Source: Desulfuromonadales bacterium
GTDB taxonomy: Bacteria > Desulfobacterota > Desulfuromonadia > Geobacterales > Pseudopelobacteraceae
Direction: 5' to 3'
Length of the DNA stretch: 48,326 nucleotides
Assembly: GCA_013349325.1 (NCBI GenBank)
Contig: DUZX01000027.1
Coordinates: 1 to 48,326, forward strand
Positions 25,357 through 34,377 of the stretch are shown piece by piece. The stretch's first letter is position 1, and every line of letters starts with the position of its first letter. The notes beneath the pieces are model-generated. The model was given only the letters and a program-made list of their open reading frames with translations, did not search any database and was not told the origin of the DNA. The translations under genes were made by a program, and so were the position numbers.

Positions 25357-25998
25357 ATGATTACACTCGCGGACCAATTTCTTGTGCTTGTTCTGTTGAT
25401 TAATTTTGTTGCGCTTGGCACCAGTCGCCTTATTTTTTCGATACGGGCCGTCGCTGCGCAAGGTGTGATCCTCGGCATTCTGCCGGCTCTGATTCACCCC
25501 TTTTCGTGGCATCTGGTCGGTATTATCCTGATGATTCTGGTAACGAAAGGATTTGTGATCCCCCTGCTGCTCAACAGGGCGGTGCGCTCTGCCGAGATCA
25601 AGCGCGAAGTTGAACCGTTTCTCGGCTATGTGCCCACACTGCTGATGGGGGCTGTCTTCACGGCGCTCTCTTTTGCATTTGCCGGCAAACTGCCGCTGCT
25701 GCCGGAGCATCAGAATTATATGTTCGTACCTGCATCAATGGCCACACTGATGACCGGTTTTCTTGTTTTGACGACCCGCCGCAAGGCGATTTCACAAGTC
25801 ATCGGTTATCTCGTTCTGGAAAACGGTATCTTCATCTTCGGTCTCCTGCTGGCGGAAGCTCTACCGGTCATGGTAGAAGCGGGTGCCCTGCTGGATTTGC
25901 TGGTCGGAACCTTTGTCATGGGGATTGTTATCAACCACATCAGTCGTGAGTTCTCTTCTCTGGATACCTCGCGCCTGACCTCGCTGAAAGAGGAGTAG
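25357..25998 (+). CDS. ehrC: HyfE-type membrane subunit (Ehr complex; NuoK-like)
   Basis: The 213-residue hydrophobic protein has seven or so membrane segments. The C-terminal half is NuoK-like, with YLVLENGIFIFGLLL containing the conserved membrane Glu and LDLLVGTFVMGIVINHI following. Length and order match HyfE of hydrogenase-4-type clusters. It starts 4 bases after the HyfC-like gene and ends 4 bases before the HyfF-like gene, so it is within the same transcript. It would contribute to ion translocation at the interface of the membrane arm. Confidence 0.85.
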   Translation: MITLADQFLVLVLLINFVALGTSRLIFSIRAVAAQGVILGILPALIHPFSWHLVGIILMILVTKGFVIPLLLNRAVRSAEIKREVEPFLGYVPTLLMGAVFTALSFAFAGKLPLLPEHQNYMFVPASMATLMTGFLVLTTRRKAISQVIGYLVLENGIFIFGLLLAEALPVMVEAGALLDLLVGTFVMGIVINHISREFSSLDTSRLTSLKEE

Positions 25999-26002
25999 TA
26001 CC

Positions 26003-27439
26003 ATGCTGCTTGCTGCACTGATCATTCTTCCGCTCTTCGGAGCGCTTGTCTCCTGGCTGATCCCCTATGATCGTCTGCGCCCCAAGGTGCTCTCTCTGTT
26101 CACCTTTGCCCACCTGGGCATCACCATTCAACTGCTCACGTTTACCCCGCCTGAATCTCCTGACGGCTGGTTTCACTTTGATGCGCTGGGTAAAATAGTT
26201 CTCTTAAGCACCAGTCTGCTGTTTCTGACCTGTGCCTTTTATTCGATCGGCTATCTCAAATACCGGCGCGAACGCTCTAACCGGGTGATCTGTATCGGCA
26301 TGCTGGTCTGTCTCTCAGCAGCATCACTGGTCACCATTACCCATCACTTGGGACTCATGTGGGTGGCGCTGGAAACGACGACGATTTTTATGGCGCCGAT
26401 GATCTATTTCAACCGCAACGCCCGTTCGATAGAGGCCACCTGGAAATATCTGCTGATCTGCTCGGTCGGGGTAGCTCTGGCGCTGATCGGGCTCTATTTT
26501 CTAGCGTACGCCACCATCGTAGCCCAGGTGGAACCGTCGCTACTGCTGGATGATCTCATGCGTGATGCCGGTAAACTTTCTTCCGGGTGGGTACACGCAG
26601 CCTTCGTCTTTCTGCTGGTCGGTTTCGGCACCAAGATGGGATTGGCGCCGCTGCATACTTGGAAACCTGATGCCTATGGTGAGGCTCCCGGTCTGGTTGG
26701 TGCCCTGTTATCGGGCGGATTGGTTAATCTGGCCTTCCTGGCGCTGCTGCGAGTTTACCAGCTCTGTCTGGCAACCAGGGAAATCGCTTTTTTTCAGAAT
26801 GCCCTGATCGGCATGGGACTTTTTTCGATGATCGTAGCCGCTGTTTTTATGGCGCGTCAGGCAGATTTTAAGCGGATGTTGGCATATTCAAGTGTTGAGC
26901 ATGTCGGGATTATGGCGGTAGCGCTCGGTCTGGGGGGCAAAGCGATTTTTGGAGCGCTGTTTCACGTCTTTGCCAACGGTCTTTCCAAAGGGGTGCTGTT
27001 TCTCTCCTCCGGCAATATTCATCGCTCCTACAACAGTAAAAGTACCGATCATGTCCGCGGCGCTCTCCGGCGTTTGCCCTGGTCAGGTGGGCTTTTTCTG
27101 GCCGGATTCATCGCTGTTACCGGTTCACCTCCCTTTGCACCTTTTATCAGTGAGTTTACGGTCGTCAGCAGCGCCTTTATCCAGGGGCGGTATATCGTCG
27201 GAACCCTGTTTCTGGTTTCACTGGGGATCATTTTTATCGGCATGGCGCTGACGGTGCTGCCGATGGTTATGGGTGAGGCGCCTCCCGACAGCGAGAAAAC
27301 TTCGTATCGCGACTCGTTCTGGATGGTTGCCGCGCCGCTGTTTCTGCTGCTGCTGGTGTTTCTGCTCGGCGTGTGGATTCCGGCGCCGCTGATGACTTTG
27401 CTGAAAGATGGCGCTGCGCTTCTGGAGGTGCGTCCATGA
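26003..27439 (+). CDS. ehrD: HyfF/NuoN-type proton-translocating membrane subunit (Ehr complex)
   Basis: The 478-residue protein is a second antiporter-like subunit. LMWVALETTTIFMAPMIYF contains the TM5 Glu, FGTKMGLAPLHTWKPDAYGEAP the TM7 Lys, DFKRMLAYSSVEHVGI the TM8 region and FANGLSKGVLFLSSGNI the TM12 Lys. It is shorter than the HyfB-like subunit and lacks the long C-terminal extension. ATG 26003. Its TGA overlaps the ATG of the large-subunit gene (ATGA at 27436-27439), showing tight coupling. Two antiporter-type subunits imply at least two ion channels in the complex. Confidence 0.88.
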   Translation: MLLAALIILPLFGALVSWLIPYDRLRPKVLSLFTFAHLGITIQLLTFTPPESPDGWFHFDALGKIVLLSTSLLFLTCAFYSIGYLKYRRERSNRVICIGMLVCLSAASLVTITHHLGLMWVALETTTIFMAPMIYFNRNARSIEATWKYLLICSVGVALALIGLYFLAYATIVAQVEPSLLLDDLMRDAGKLSSGWVHAAFVFLLVGFGTKMGLAPLHTWKPDAYGEAPGLVGALLSGGLVNLAFLALLRVYQLCLATREIAFFQNALIGMGLFSMIVAAVFMARQADFKRMLAYSSVEHVGIMAVALGLGGKAIFGALFHVFANGLSKGVLFLSSGNIHRSYNSKSTDHVRGALRRLPWSGGLFLAGFIAVTGSPPFAPFISEFTVVSSAFIQGRYIVGTLFLVSLGIIFIGMALTVLPMVMGEAPPDSEKTSYRDSFWMVAAPLFLLLLVFLLGVWIPAPLMTLLKDGAALLEVRP

Positions 27440-28956
27440 GTTTTGGCATGAAAATCATCTACAATGGATTATCGATCAAGCGGAGCGAAATTCCGGTGGC
27501 AGTAGGGGATACGTTTTTTCAGGGGATTCTCGACGCTATTACCGCAGGTTGGCGTGTTTGCTCCTATTTCGGCGTACCGACTGCTGACGGTGCAACGCTG
27601 TACTGCATCATGTCCGCTCGCGGCGGAAGCGGTGAACTCGGCATCGCTGCTACATCGGTCGGTCGTGCATTTCCTTCACTGGCAAAGCTCTGTCCTCAGG
27701 TGCACCTGTTTGAACGTGAAATTGCCGAGCAATGTCTGGTTCGTCCCGAGGATCATCCCTGGTTTAAGCCGGTTCGCTTTCTGAAGCCGCTCTGTGAGGG
27801 AACCGGATTCTGGCACGCGAGTGACGGAGGTGGGCTGATTCCGGGTGTAATGGATTATTACCGGGTTGAAGGAGATGAAGTTCATGAAGTGGCGGTCGGA
27901 CCGGTGCATGCCGGTATTATCGAACCGGGCCATTTCCGTTTCCAGTGTCACGGCGAGGAGGTCTTTCACCTGGAAATTTCGCTCGGTTTCCAACATCGCG
28001 GCATTGAACGGGCACTAATAGGCGGACCATCGCAGCGCAGCCTGCATCTGATGGAAACGATTGCCGGAGATACGACTATCGGTCATGGTCAGGCCTACTG
28101 CATGAACATGGAAGCGCTGACGGGGGTCTTCTCCTCTCCACGAGCCGAAACGGTGCGTGGTATTGCCCTTGAGTTGGAGCGACTGGCCAATCATACCGGA
28201 GATCTGGGGGCGATTGCCGGGGATGTCGGCTATCTGCCGACCGCTTCGTTCTGTGGCCGTATCCGGGGCGATTTTCTCAATATGACCGCATTGCTCTGTG
28301 GCAGCCGTTTCGGACGTGGTCTGTTGCGCCCTGGCGGGATCGGCTATGATTGCGATGCCGGGATAGCTGAAGAACTGCAGAAACGGTTGGACACCGTGCG
28401 TGTTGATGTTACCCAGGCGGTGGAGTTGCTCTGGAGTACTCCTTCGGTTATGGCCCGATTGGAGGATACCGGTATAGTATCGGAGCGTGATGCCCGTGAA
28501 ATCGGCCTGGTTGGTCCGGCGGCACGCGGCTGTAACCTGAATCGCGATATACGCCGCGATCACCCCTTCGGTATTTTCCGAATGAGTCAGATACCGGTCA
28601 TCACGGCCAGTACCGGCGATGTCTGTGCCCGGGCGATGGTGCGGTGGCTGGAGATTCAACGTTCACTTGATTTTCTGGACGAGCAGGTACGACACCTACC
28701 GCGCGGAGGCTATTGTGCGGCGATGAAACCGATTGCACCTGATCGCTGTGCTGTAGCTCTGACAGAAGGATGGCGTGGCGAGGTCTGTCACGTTGTCCTG
28801 ACGGATGCGGCAGGGCTGTTTGAACGCTACAAGATCGTCGATCCGTCGTTCCACAACTGGTCAGGACTCGGGCTGGCCTTGCGCGATCAGCAGATTTCCG
28901 ATTTTCCGCTCTGCAACAAGAGTTTCAATCTGTCGTACTGTGGTTATGATCTGTAA
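27436..28956 (+). CDS. ehrL: NiFe-hydrogenase-like large subunit lacking metal-binding cysteines (Ehr, NuoC-NuoD fusion)
   Basis: The 506-residue protein joins a NuoC-like N-terminus (about 1-125) to a NuoD/HycE-like large subunit (HFRFQCHGEEVFHLEISLGFQ, FQHRGIERAL). True hydrogenases have RxCGxC after the ERG-type segment and DPCxxC near the end; here the equivalents read AGDTTIGH (about 210-217) and DPSFHN (469-474), without any of the four ligands. It therefore cannot bind a normal NiFe centre. This matches the Ehr (hydrogenase-related) large subunits described in Geobacter. ATG 27436 overlaps the upstream stop and follows GGAGG (27424-27428). What it reduces or oxidises is unknown; a quinone- or ferredoxin-linked role is inference. 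Confidence 0.88.
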   Translation: MSFGMKIIYNGLSIKRSEIPVAVGDTFFQGILDAITAGWRVCSYFGVPTADGATLYCIMSARGGSGELGIAATSVGRAFPSLAKLCPQVHLFEREIAEQCLVRPEDHPWFKPVRFLKPLCEGTGFWHASDGGGLIPGVMDYYRVEGDEVHEVAVGPVHAGIIEPGHFRFQCHGEEVFHLEISLGFQHRGIERALIGGPSQRSLHLMETIAGDTTIGHGQAYCMNMEALTGVFSSPRAETVRGIALELERLANHTGDLGAIAGDVGYLPTASFCGRIRGDFLNMTALLCGSRFGRGLLRPGGIGYDCDAGIAEELQKRLDTVRVDVTQAVELLWSTPSVMARLEDTGIVSERDAREIGLVGPAARGCNLNRDIRRDHPFGIFRMSQIPVITASTGDVCARAMVRWLEIQRSLDFLDEQVRHLPRGGYCAAMKPIAPDRCAVALTEGWRGEVCHVVLTDAAGLFERYKIVDPSFHNWSGLGLALRDQQISDFPLCNKSFNLSYCGYDL

Positions 28957-28968
28957 CCGGGAGCCTGT

Positions 28969-29727
28969 ATGTTAAAAGCTATTTTAACCCGTTTCCGTCA
29001 GGGTCATCGCACTATGAAGTACCCTGATGCACCGCAACCGTTACCGCCCCGATTTCGTGGACTGCCGCTGTTGGATGCCACCAGATGCGGAGACGACTGC
29101 CGTGCCTGCGCTGATGCCTGTCCGTATGGAGCAATTTCAGCTTCCGGTTCACTGACTCTTGATATGGGAAAATGTATTTTTTGCGGCGACTGCCGTGACA
29201 TCTGTCCGCACGGCGCGATCAGCTTTTCAACAGACGCCCGTCTTGCCAGTCGCAGTCGTCTGGGGTTGACGGTCTGTGCCGGAGGGGTGTATACAGCTTC
29301 TGGTACACTTGAGGGGGAATTGCTGCGGCTGTTCGGGCGTTCGCTCAAATTGCGTGAAGTCAGCGCGGGCGGCTGTAACGCCTGTGAGGCTGATACCAAC
29401 GTTCTTTCCACAATCGGCTGGGATCTGGGGCGTTTCGGTATTCAGTTTGTGGCCAGTCCCCGGCACGCCGATGGTCTCTTTGTGACCGGACCGGTTAGCG
29501 AGAATATGCGTCTGGCGCTGCTGGACACCTACACCGCACTACCTGAACCAAAACTGGTTATCGTGGCGGGTGCCTGTGCCATCAACGGAGGACCGTTCAA
29601 GGATCATGCTGAAGTACATAACGGAGCAGACGGACTTCTTCCGGTCGATCTCTATATTCCCGGCTGCCCCCCCAGTCCTTTGACGATACTGGATGGACTG
29701 CTGCGGTTGGTTAACAGTATTCAGTAA
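28969..29727 (+). CDS. ehrS: Fused ferredoxin plus NuoB-like small subunit (HyfH-HyfI fusion, Ehr complex)
   Basis: The 252-residue protein has an N-terminal ferredoxin domain with two 4Fe-4S motifs (C40, C44, C47, C51 and C69, C72, C75, C79). The first motif has an unusual CxxxCxxCxxxCP spacing. A small-subunit domain follows with the cluster N2-type ligands GGCNACE, GACAINGGPF and PGCPPSP. In E. coli hydrogenases these are separate proteins (HyfH and HyfI). It thus carries three Fe-S clusters that could pass electrons between a soluble donor and the large subunit. ATG 28969 follows GGGAG. It ends the operon, with 75 bases before the GAPDH-like gene. Confidence 0.87.
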   Translation: MLKAILTRFRQGHRTMKYPDAPQPLPPRFRGLPLLDATRCGDDCRACADACPYGAISASGSLTLDMGKCIFCGDCRDICPHGAISFSTDARLASRSRLGLTVCAGGVYTASGTLEGELLRLFGRSLKLREVSAGGCNACEADTNVLSTIGWDLGRFGIQFVASPRHADGLFVTGPVSENMRLALLDTYTALPEPKLVIVAGACAINGGPFKDHAEVHNGADGLLPVDLYIPGCPPSPLTILDGLLRLVNSIQ

Positions 29728-29802
29728 ACAGCTCTCTTTTCGCCGGATAGTAAGGAATACCCGGTGCTTATGGGAAAACTACAGAAACAGGAGGAGGGTG
29801 TA

Positions 29803-31245
29803 ATGGATTCAGAAAAGCAGGAAGTGTATCTTCAAGACTGGAAAACCCAGGAAGCCTGTGCAGAGCGGATGTTGCCGGTTATCGGTCGGATGTACCGCGA
29901 AAACAACGTTGTGCCGACGGTGTATGGTCGCCCGCTGGTACACTGTTCAGTAATGGATATCCTCAAAGCACACCGCTTCGCCAGGCTGATTATAGATACC
30001 GAACTTTCGGTGACCGACACGGCACCGCTTGTTGAAGCTATGGCAAAACTTGATCTGGCGCCTGCTCGTGTTGATCTAGGCAAGCTGATTGTCAAGTTCC
30101 AGAGTCTGGACGGGACTACAACTGCTGATGAATTTATCGGTCAGGAGTTGGCCAGTATCAATACCGGTCGCGGTGCACTGCGTCCTGAACCGCAGGATGT
30201 TGTCTTATACGGTTTTGGCCGAATCGGTCGACTGTTGGCCCGTATTCTGGTTGAAAAAGCGGGTAGTGGTGAAAAACTGCGCATCAGAGCAGCGGTCGTC
30301 CGTAAAGGTGGCGCAGACGATCTGCTGAAACGCGCCAGTCTGCTGCGTCGCGACTCTGTCCATGGTCACTTTAACGGTATTATTACGATCGACGAAGCGG
30401 AAAACGCCATAATTGCCAACGGCAATATGATTCGCATCATTTATGCTGATTCACCGGAAAGTATCGATTACACGCAGTATGGCATTCGTGACGCAATTCT
30501 GATTGATAACACCGGTAAATGGCGTGATCGGGAAGGGCTCGGCAAACATCTCAAAGCAAAAGGGATCTCAAAAGTTGTTCTGACCGCTCCTGGAAAAGGG
30601 GATATTCCCAATGTCGTGGCCGGTATTAACGACGATCTAATTACTGCAGAAGAAAGTCTGTTCTCCGCTGCCAGTTGCACCACCAACGCTATCGTGCCGG
30701 TGCTGAAGGCGGTTAACGACCGATACGGCATCGTCAGCGGCCATCTGGAAACCTGCCATTCCTATACCAACGACCAGAACCTGATCGACAACTACCATAA
30801 AGCCTCCCGGCGTGGTCGCAGTGCTCCGCTCAACATGGTTATTACTGAAACCGGAGCTGCCAAGGCGGTTGCCAAGGTTATCCCGGATCTGTCTGGCAAG
30901 CTGACCGGTAACGCCATTCGTGTGCCGACCCCTAATGTGTCACTGGCAATCCTTAACCTGGAACTGACACAGTCGGTTGATGTTGTCGGCCTGAACAGTT
31001 ATCTGCGGGATATGTCGCTCAATTCGCCATTGCAGAACCAGATCGATTATACCAACTCTCCAGAGGTCGTATCGAGCGACTTTGTTGGCTCGCGCAGTGC
31101 CGGTGTGGTTGACTCCCTGGCAACGATTGTCCAGGGTAAACGCTGCGTACTCTACGTCTGGTATGACAACGAGTTCGGCTACAGCTGCCAGGTTGTGCGT
31201 ATGATTCAGCAGATGGCCGGTTTGGATCTTCCTACTCTGCCGTAA
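29803..31245 (+). CDS. Long-form glyceraldehyde-3-phosphate dehydrogenase
   Basis: The product is 480 residues, against about 335 for standard GAPDH. The first ~130 form an added helical domain; then come the NAD loop LYGFGRIGR (137-143), the catalytic SAASCTTNA with Cys292, and the C-terminal WYDNEFGYSCQVV. Such long GAPDH proteins occur in several proteobacteria as second GAPDH copies. It likely oxidises glyceraldehyde-3-phosphate or runs in the gluconeogenic direction. ATG 29803 is preferred, with a strong AGGAGG (29789-29794); GTG 29764 and ATG 29770 would add a doubtful 11-13 residues. It may be co-transcribed with the Ehr genes, suggesting a redox link, but this is inference. Confidence 0.88.
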   Translation: MDSEKQEVYLQDWKTQEACAERMLPVIGRMYRENNVVPTVYGRPLVHCSVMDILKAHRFARLIIDTELSVTDTAPLVEAMAKLDLAPARVDLGKLIVKFQSLDGTTTADEFIGQELASINTGRGALRPEPQDVVLYGFGRIGRLLARILVEKAGSGEKLRIRAAVVRKGGADDLLKRASLLRRDSVHGHFNGIITIDEAENAIIANGNMIRIIYADSPESIDYTQYGIRDAILIDNTGKWRDREGLGKHLKAKGISKVVLTAPGKGDIPNVVAGINDDLITAEESLFSAASCTTNAIVPVLKAVNDRYGIVSGHLETCHSYTNDQNLIDNYHKASRRGRSAPLNMVITETGAAKAVAKVIPDLSGKLTGNAIRVPTPNVSLAILNLELTQSVDVVGLNSYLRDMSLNSPLQNQIDYTNSPEVVSSDFVGSRSAGVVDSLATIVQGKRCVLYVWYDNEFGYSCQVVRMIQQMAGLDLPTLP

Positions 31246-31268
31246 ATAAAGTTCTGGAAAAAGCGTTT

Positions 31269-31405
31269 GAAACACAGAGCAACAGAGAAACTGAGTAAAA
31301 ACAATGAAGATATCAGGTTAAAACCAAAAAAGTCATGTACCATTTTGGTTATTCCTGTTGTTTATGTAGCGTTGATCTCTCTGTTGCTCAGTTGCTCTGT
31401 GGTTC
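31269..31405. repeat. Hairpin-forming element between convergent genes
   Basis: The left arm (31269-31287, containing CACAGAGCAAC) and right arm (31387-31405) are inverted repeats matching at 17 of 19 positions. Inside, AACCAAAA (31322-31329) pairs with TTTTGGTT (31343-31350). The arms contain ACAGAGN-type heptamers. The element fills the space between the convergent GAPDH and cupin genes and may act as a two-way terminator or be a small non-autonomous repeat. Confidence 0.65.
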
Positions 31406-31431
31406 GTGAATGGCCGTTTTTAAGTCTATAC

Positions 31432-31785
31432 TTATGTGTCAGTACGAATGTGCCCGATATGCACCGCCAGCCAGACGGTCCGCTCATGTGGATCTGTCCA
31501 TGCCACCCGATGGCGACAGCCGGACGGAATCAGAAGGTAATCACCAGGTTTTAATTCCCTCTCATGCTCTTCCGTCTCAAATACGATCCCCGCACTTCCG
31601 GATAAGAGTAGCACCCATTCATCCCAGGCCTGGTCATACCACGAGTCAACCGGAGTCGCATGGCCGTCTGACACAATCCGCTCAATCTGGACGTTATGCG
31701 TAGTAATCAGGGTTTGAAAGTGTTCTGTCGGCAGAGATTCCGGGATGCCATCGAAAATATTGGGAATTACGGTGGGAAACTGCAT
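31432..31785 (-). CDS. Small cupin-domain protein
   Basis: The 117-residue single-domain cupin has AWDEWVLLLSGSAGIVFE and LKPGDYLLIPSGCRHRVAWT, the second carrying the usual G-D and P-x-H features. Metal ligands are incomplete relative to the classic His-rich motif. The start (ATG complement at 31783-31785) is preceded by a suitable upstream region, and the gene lies 23 bases after recN on the same strand, so it may be the last gene of the valS-nadK-recN direction. Substrate is unknown; such proteins are often sugar-phosphate isomerase-like or sensors. Confidence 0.8.
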   Translation of the reverse strand: MQFPTVIPNIFDGIPESLPTEHFQTLITTHNVQIERIVSDGHATPVDSWYDQAWDEWVLLLSGSAGIVFETEEHERELKPGDYLLIPSGCRHRVAWTDPHERTVWLAVHIGHIRTDT

Positions 31786-31808
31786 GAACGGTGTCCTTCA
31801 GAATGCCT

Positions 31809-33473
31809 TCAGATCTGTCTGCCGGCTGCCAGCATTTCGGAGGCGTGCGCAAGAGCCGAATCAGTAATCTTTTCACCGGCCAGCATGCGGGCAATTTCAT
31901 TGGTACGCCCCTGCTGATCAAGCTCAATGATCCGGGTGGCGGTACGTCCATTCTGGATCAGCTTTTCAACGCGCAGCTGCTGCGTCGCACAAACGGCCAC
32001 TTGTGGCAGATGGGTGATACAGAGCACCTGCTGACGGACGGCAACATTTTTTAGTTTTCTACCCACCAGTTCGGACGTTGCGCCACCAATACCGGTATCG
32101 ACCTCATCGAACACCAGTGTCGGTACATCTCCTTCCGGCAGCACCTGTTTGATTGCCAGCATCAAGCGCGACAGCTCACCACCGGAGGCTATCCTGGCCA
32201 GTGGTCGTGCAATTTCACCCGGATTGGGTGAAAAAAGAAACTCGACCCGTTCGTAGCCGTAGGCACGCGGCTCGCTCAGTGCTTCCAGAGTCGGTTCTAT
32301 AACGGCACCCTTCATGGCAAGCTGGTGCGCCTCCGTCTCCAGTGCCTGTTTTAATCGTGCCGCAGCAGTAGTACGTTCCGCAGTCAGTTCTGCACCGCGC
32401 TGCCGCAGCTCCTGTTCCATCTGCTCGCGCTCCAACTCCAGCTCCTGCCGACTCTGCTGGCCCCCCTGCAGCTGCTCCAGTTCTGTATTGATCTGTGCCT
32501 GATAGGTCAGGATGTTCGCCACACTGGATCCGTATTTTTTCTTCAGGCGACTGATCAGATCCAGGCGGTCATCAATATTCTGTAAGGTAGCCGGATCGGC
32601 TTCAATCCGTGAGGCGTAGTCGCGCAGTGTAATAGCGGCATCTTCCAGCTGCAAATAGGCGGCTTCCAGAGCAGTCGCCGATCCTTGCAGGCTGCTGTCA
32701 AGAACTGCCAGCTCGGCAATTGACGTTGATAGCCGCCGCAGTTGTCCCAGGATGGCGCCATCGCCACCATACAGCCGCTCAAAAGCCTCTCCGCTGCCGC
32801 CCCCCAGTCGTTCGGCATTGGCCAGCACTCTGCGTTGTTCACTCAACTCTTCCTCTTCGCCGTCGCGCAATGCAGCCGCCATAATTTCCTGTGATTGATA
32901 ACTGAGCAGATCCTGCCGTCGCTCGGCATCGCGCTGGGCTTCCTCCAGGCCTGCAATCTGTGTTCTCAATTCCGACAACTGGCTGAATTGTCGTGAAAAA
33001 ACATCACGCATACCGGCCAGTCCGGCGTAGGCATCCAGCAGGCGCAGATGGTTTTCCGGTTTCAGCAGAGTCTGCGAGTCATGCTGTCCATAAATGTTAA
33101 TCAGGCGTGGAGTCAGATCGGAAAGCAGGGCCAGGGTGGCCATGCTACCGTTGATGAAGATCCGGTTCTTGCCGGAGCGGGTCAGCGAGCGTTTTATCAG
33201 CAGCTCATCATTATTGTCAAAATCAGCCGCCGCCAGCAGTTCCTTGATCTGAGGCAAGCAGGAGATATCGAACAGCGCCTCGACGACCGCTTCATCCTCG
33301 CCGGAGCGGATCAGATCGCTGGAGGCACGTCCTCCCATGATCAGCCCGACGGCGTCGATGATAATCGATTTCCCGGCACCGGTTTCGCCGGTCAAAACAG
33401 TCAGGCCGGTTTTCAGGCTTATATGCAGGTTGTCGATGATGGCGACGTTTTTGATGGTCAGATCGGTTAGCAT
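31809..33473 (-). CDS. recN: DNA repair protein RecN
   Basis: The 554-residue SMC-like ATPase has N-terminal LTIKNVAIIDNL, Walker A LTGETGAGKSIIIDA and YGQHDSQTLL. The long central coiled coil (about 160-370, with Glu/Arg/Gln-rich heptads) is followed by signature LARIASGGELSRLMLAIK and Walker B TLVFDEVDTGIGG, then ITHLPQVA. It acts in double-strand break repair. Length is normal for RecN. It starts 7 bases after the nadK stop, consistent with the common nadK-recN operon. Confidence 0.95.
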   Translation of the reverse strand: MLTDLTIKNVAIIDNLHISLKTGLTVLTGETGAGKSIIIDAVGLIMGGRASSDLIRSGEDEAVVEALFDISCLPQIKELLAAADFDNNDELLIKRSLTRSGKNRIFINGSMATLALLSDLTPRLINIYGQHDSQTLLKPENHLRLLDAYAGLAGMRDVFSRQFSQLSELRTQIAGLEEAQRDAERRQDLLSYQSQEIMAAALRDGEEEELSEQRRVLANAERLGGGSGEAFERLYGGDGAILGQLRRLSTSIAELAVLDSSLQGSATALEAAYLQLEDAAITLRDYASRIEADPATLQNIDDRLDLISRLKKKYGSSVANILTYQAQINTELEQLQGGQQSRQELELEREQMEQELRQRGAELTAERTTAAARLKQALETEAHQLAMKGAVIEPTLEALSEPRAYGYERVEFLFSPNPGEIARPLARIASGGELSRLMLAIKQVLPEGDVPTLVFDEVDTGIGGATSELVGRKLKNVAVRQQVLCITHLPQVAVCATQQLRVEKLIQNGRTATRIIELDQQGRTNEIARMLAGEKITDSALAHASEMLAAGRQI

Positions 33474-33480
33474 GGCTGTT

Positions 33481-34347
33481 TCACCGCTCTCCCCACTTTA
33501 ATTTGGTACGTAACAGTTCGAAGTAGTCTCGACTGCGTGATACGACCAGAGAGGTTTTATTGAGAGCTTTACGCACCTCGACGGAATCACCCTCCTGCAG
33601 CTCGATGCCGACCTGGCCATCAAGGGTCAGATAAACCTTTTCCTCAAACGAGGATTTTATCGTGACGGAGATGATCGCTTCGTCGGTGACGACAATCGGG
33701 CGGTTGGTCAGTGTATGCGGGCAGATCGGGGTGATGACGATGCAGCACATCTGCGGTTGGATGATAGGACCGCCGGCTGACAATGAATAGCCGGTGGATC
33801 CGGTCGGAGTGGCGACAATCAGGCCATCGGCCTTGTAGGTCGTCAGGAACTGGCGGTTGATCCTGGTCTCCAGATCAACGATACGGGCCATGGCGCCCTT
33901 GTTGATGACCACGTCGTTCAGGACATGGTAGACCTCTTGTGGTTTGCCCTCGCGAATAAGCGTGACCATCAGCATCATCCGGGCTGAGACGCGCGGTGCG
34001 CTCTGCAGGCAGAGTTCCAGGCGCGGATAGAGTTCATCGACGGTTATCTCGGTCAGAAAACCAAGGCTTCCCAGATTGACCCCCAGAATAGGCACATCTT
34101 TGGCGCTGAACAGGCGAGCAACCGAGATCAGCGTGCCGTCCCCCCCCAGAACCACCACCAGGTCGGCCTTGTCACGAATCTCTTCTTCGCTCATCTGGTC
34201 TGAACAGCCGATCAGGCGTGCCAGACTCGGTTCCACCAATGGTGTGCACTCTCTGGCTTCAAGCCACTTGATCAGGTCACTGGCAATCCCCTGGCAGCGG
34301 GGATCATGCATCTTGGCAAATATGGCGACGTTCTGGATCTGTTGCAT
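33481..34347 (-). CDS. nadK: NAD kinase
   Basis: The 288-residue enzyme phosphorylates NAD to NADP. It shows the VVLGGDGTLISVARL motif (GGDGT), GVNLGSLGFLTE, VLNDVVINKG and ADGLIVATPTGSTGYSLSAGGPII, all diagnostic for the PpnK family, and ends with a beta-strand domain containing LTLDGQVG. Length is normal. The order nadK-recN is widespread. The ATG is the complement of 34345-34347. The 240 bases upstream hold only decayed coding fragments. Confidence 0.94.
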   Translation of the reverse strand: MQQIQNVAIFAKMHDPRCQGIASDLIKWLEARECTPLVEPSLARLIGCSDQMSEEEIRDKADLVVVLGGDGTLISVARLFSAKDVPILGVNLGSLGFLTEITVDELYPRLELCLQSAPRVSARMMLMVTLIREGKPQEVYHVLNDVVINKGAMARIVDLETRINRQFLTTYKADGLIVATPTGSTGYSLSAGGPIIQPQMCCIVITPICPHTLTNRPIVVTDEAIISVTIKSSFEEKVYLTLDGQVGIELQEGDSVEVRKALNKTSLVVSRSRDYFELLRTKLKWGER

Positions 34348-34377
34348 GGATGTATCCTGTCGTGGTCTGGTTGATTT

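Noticed and set aside
28015-28659. 214-residue minus-strand reading frame
   Set aside because: Antisense shadow of the Ehr large-subunit gene, without motifs or a ribosome site.
31267-31554. 95-residue plus-strand frame with a hydrophobic stretch
   Set aside because: It runs through the inverted repeat element and then antisense through the cupin gene; no ribosome site and no family features.
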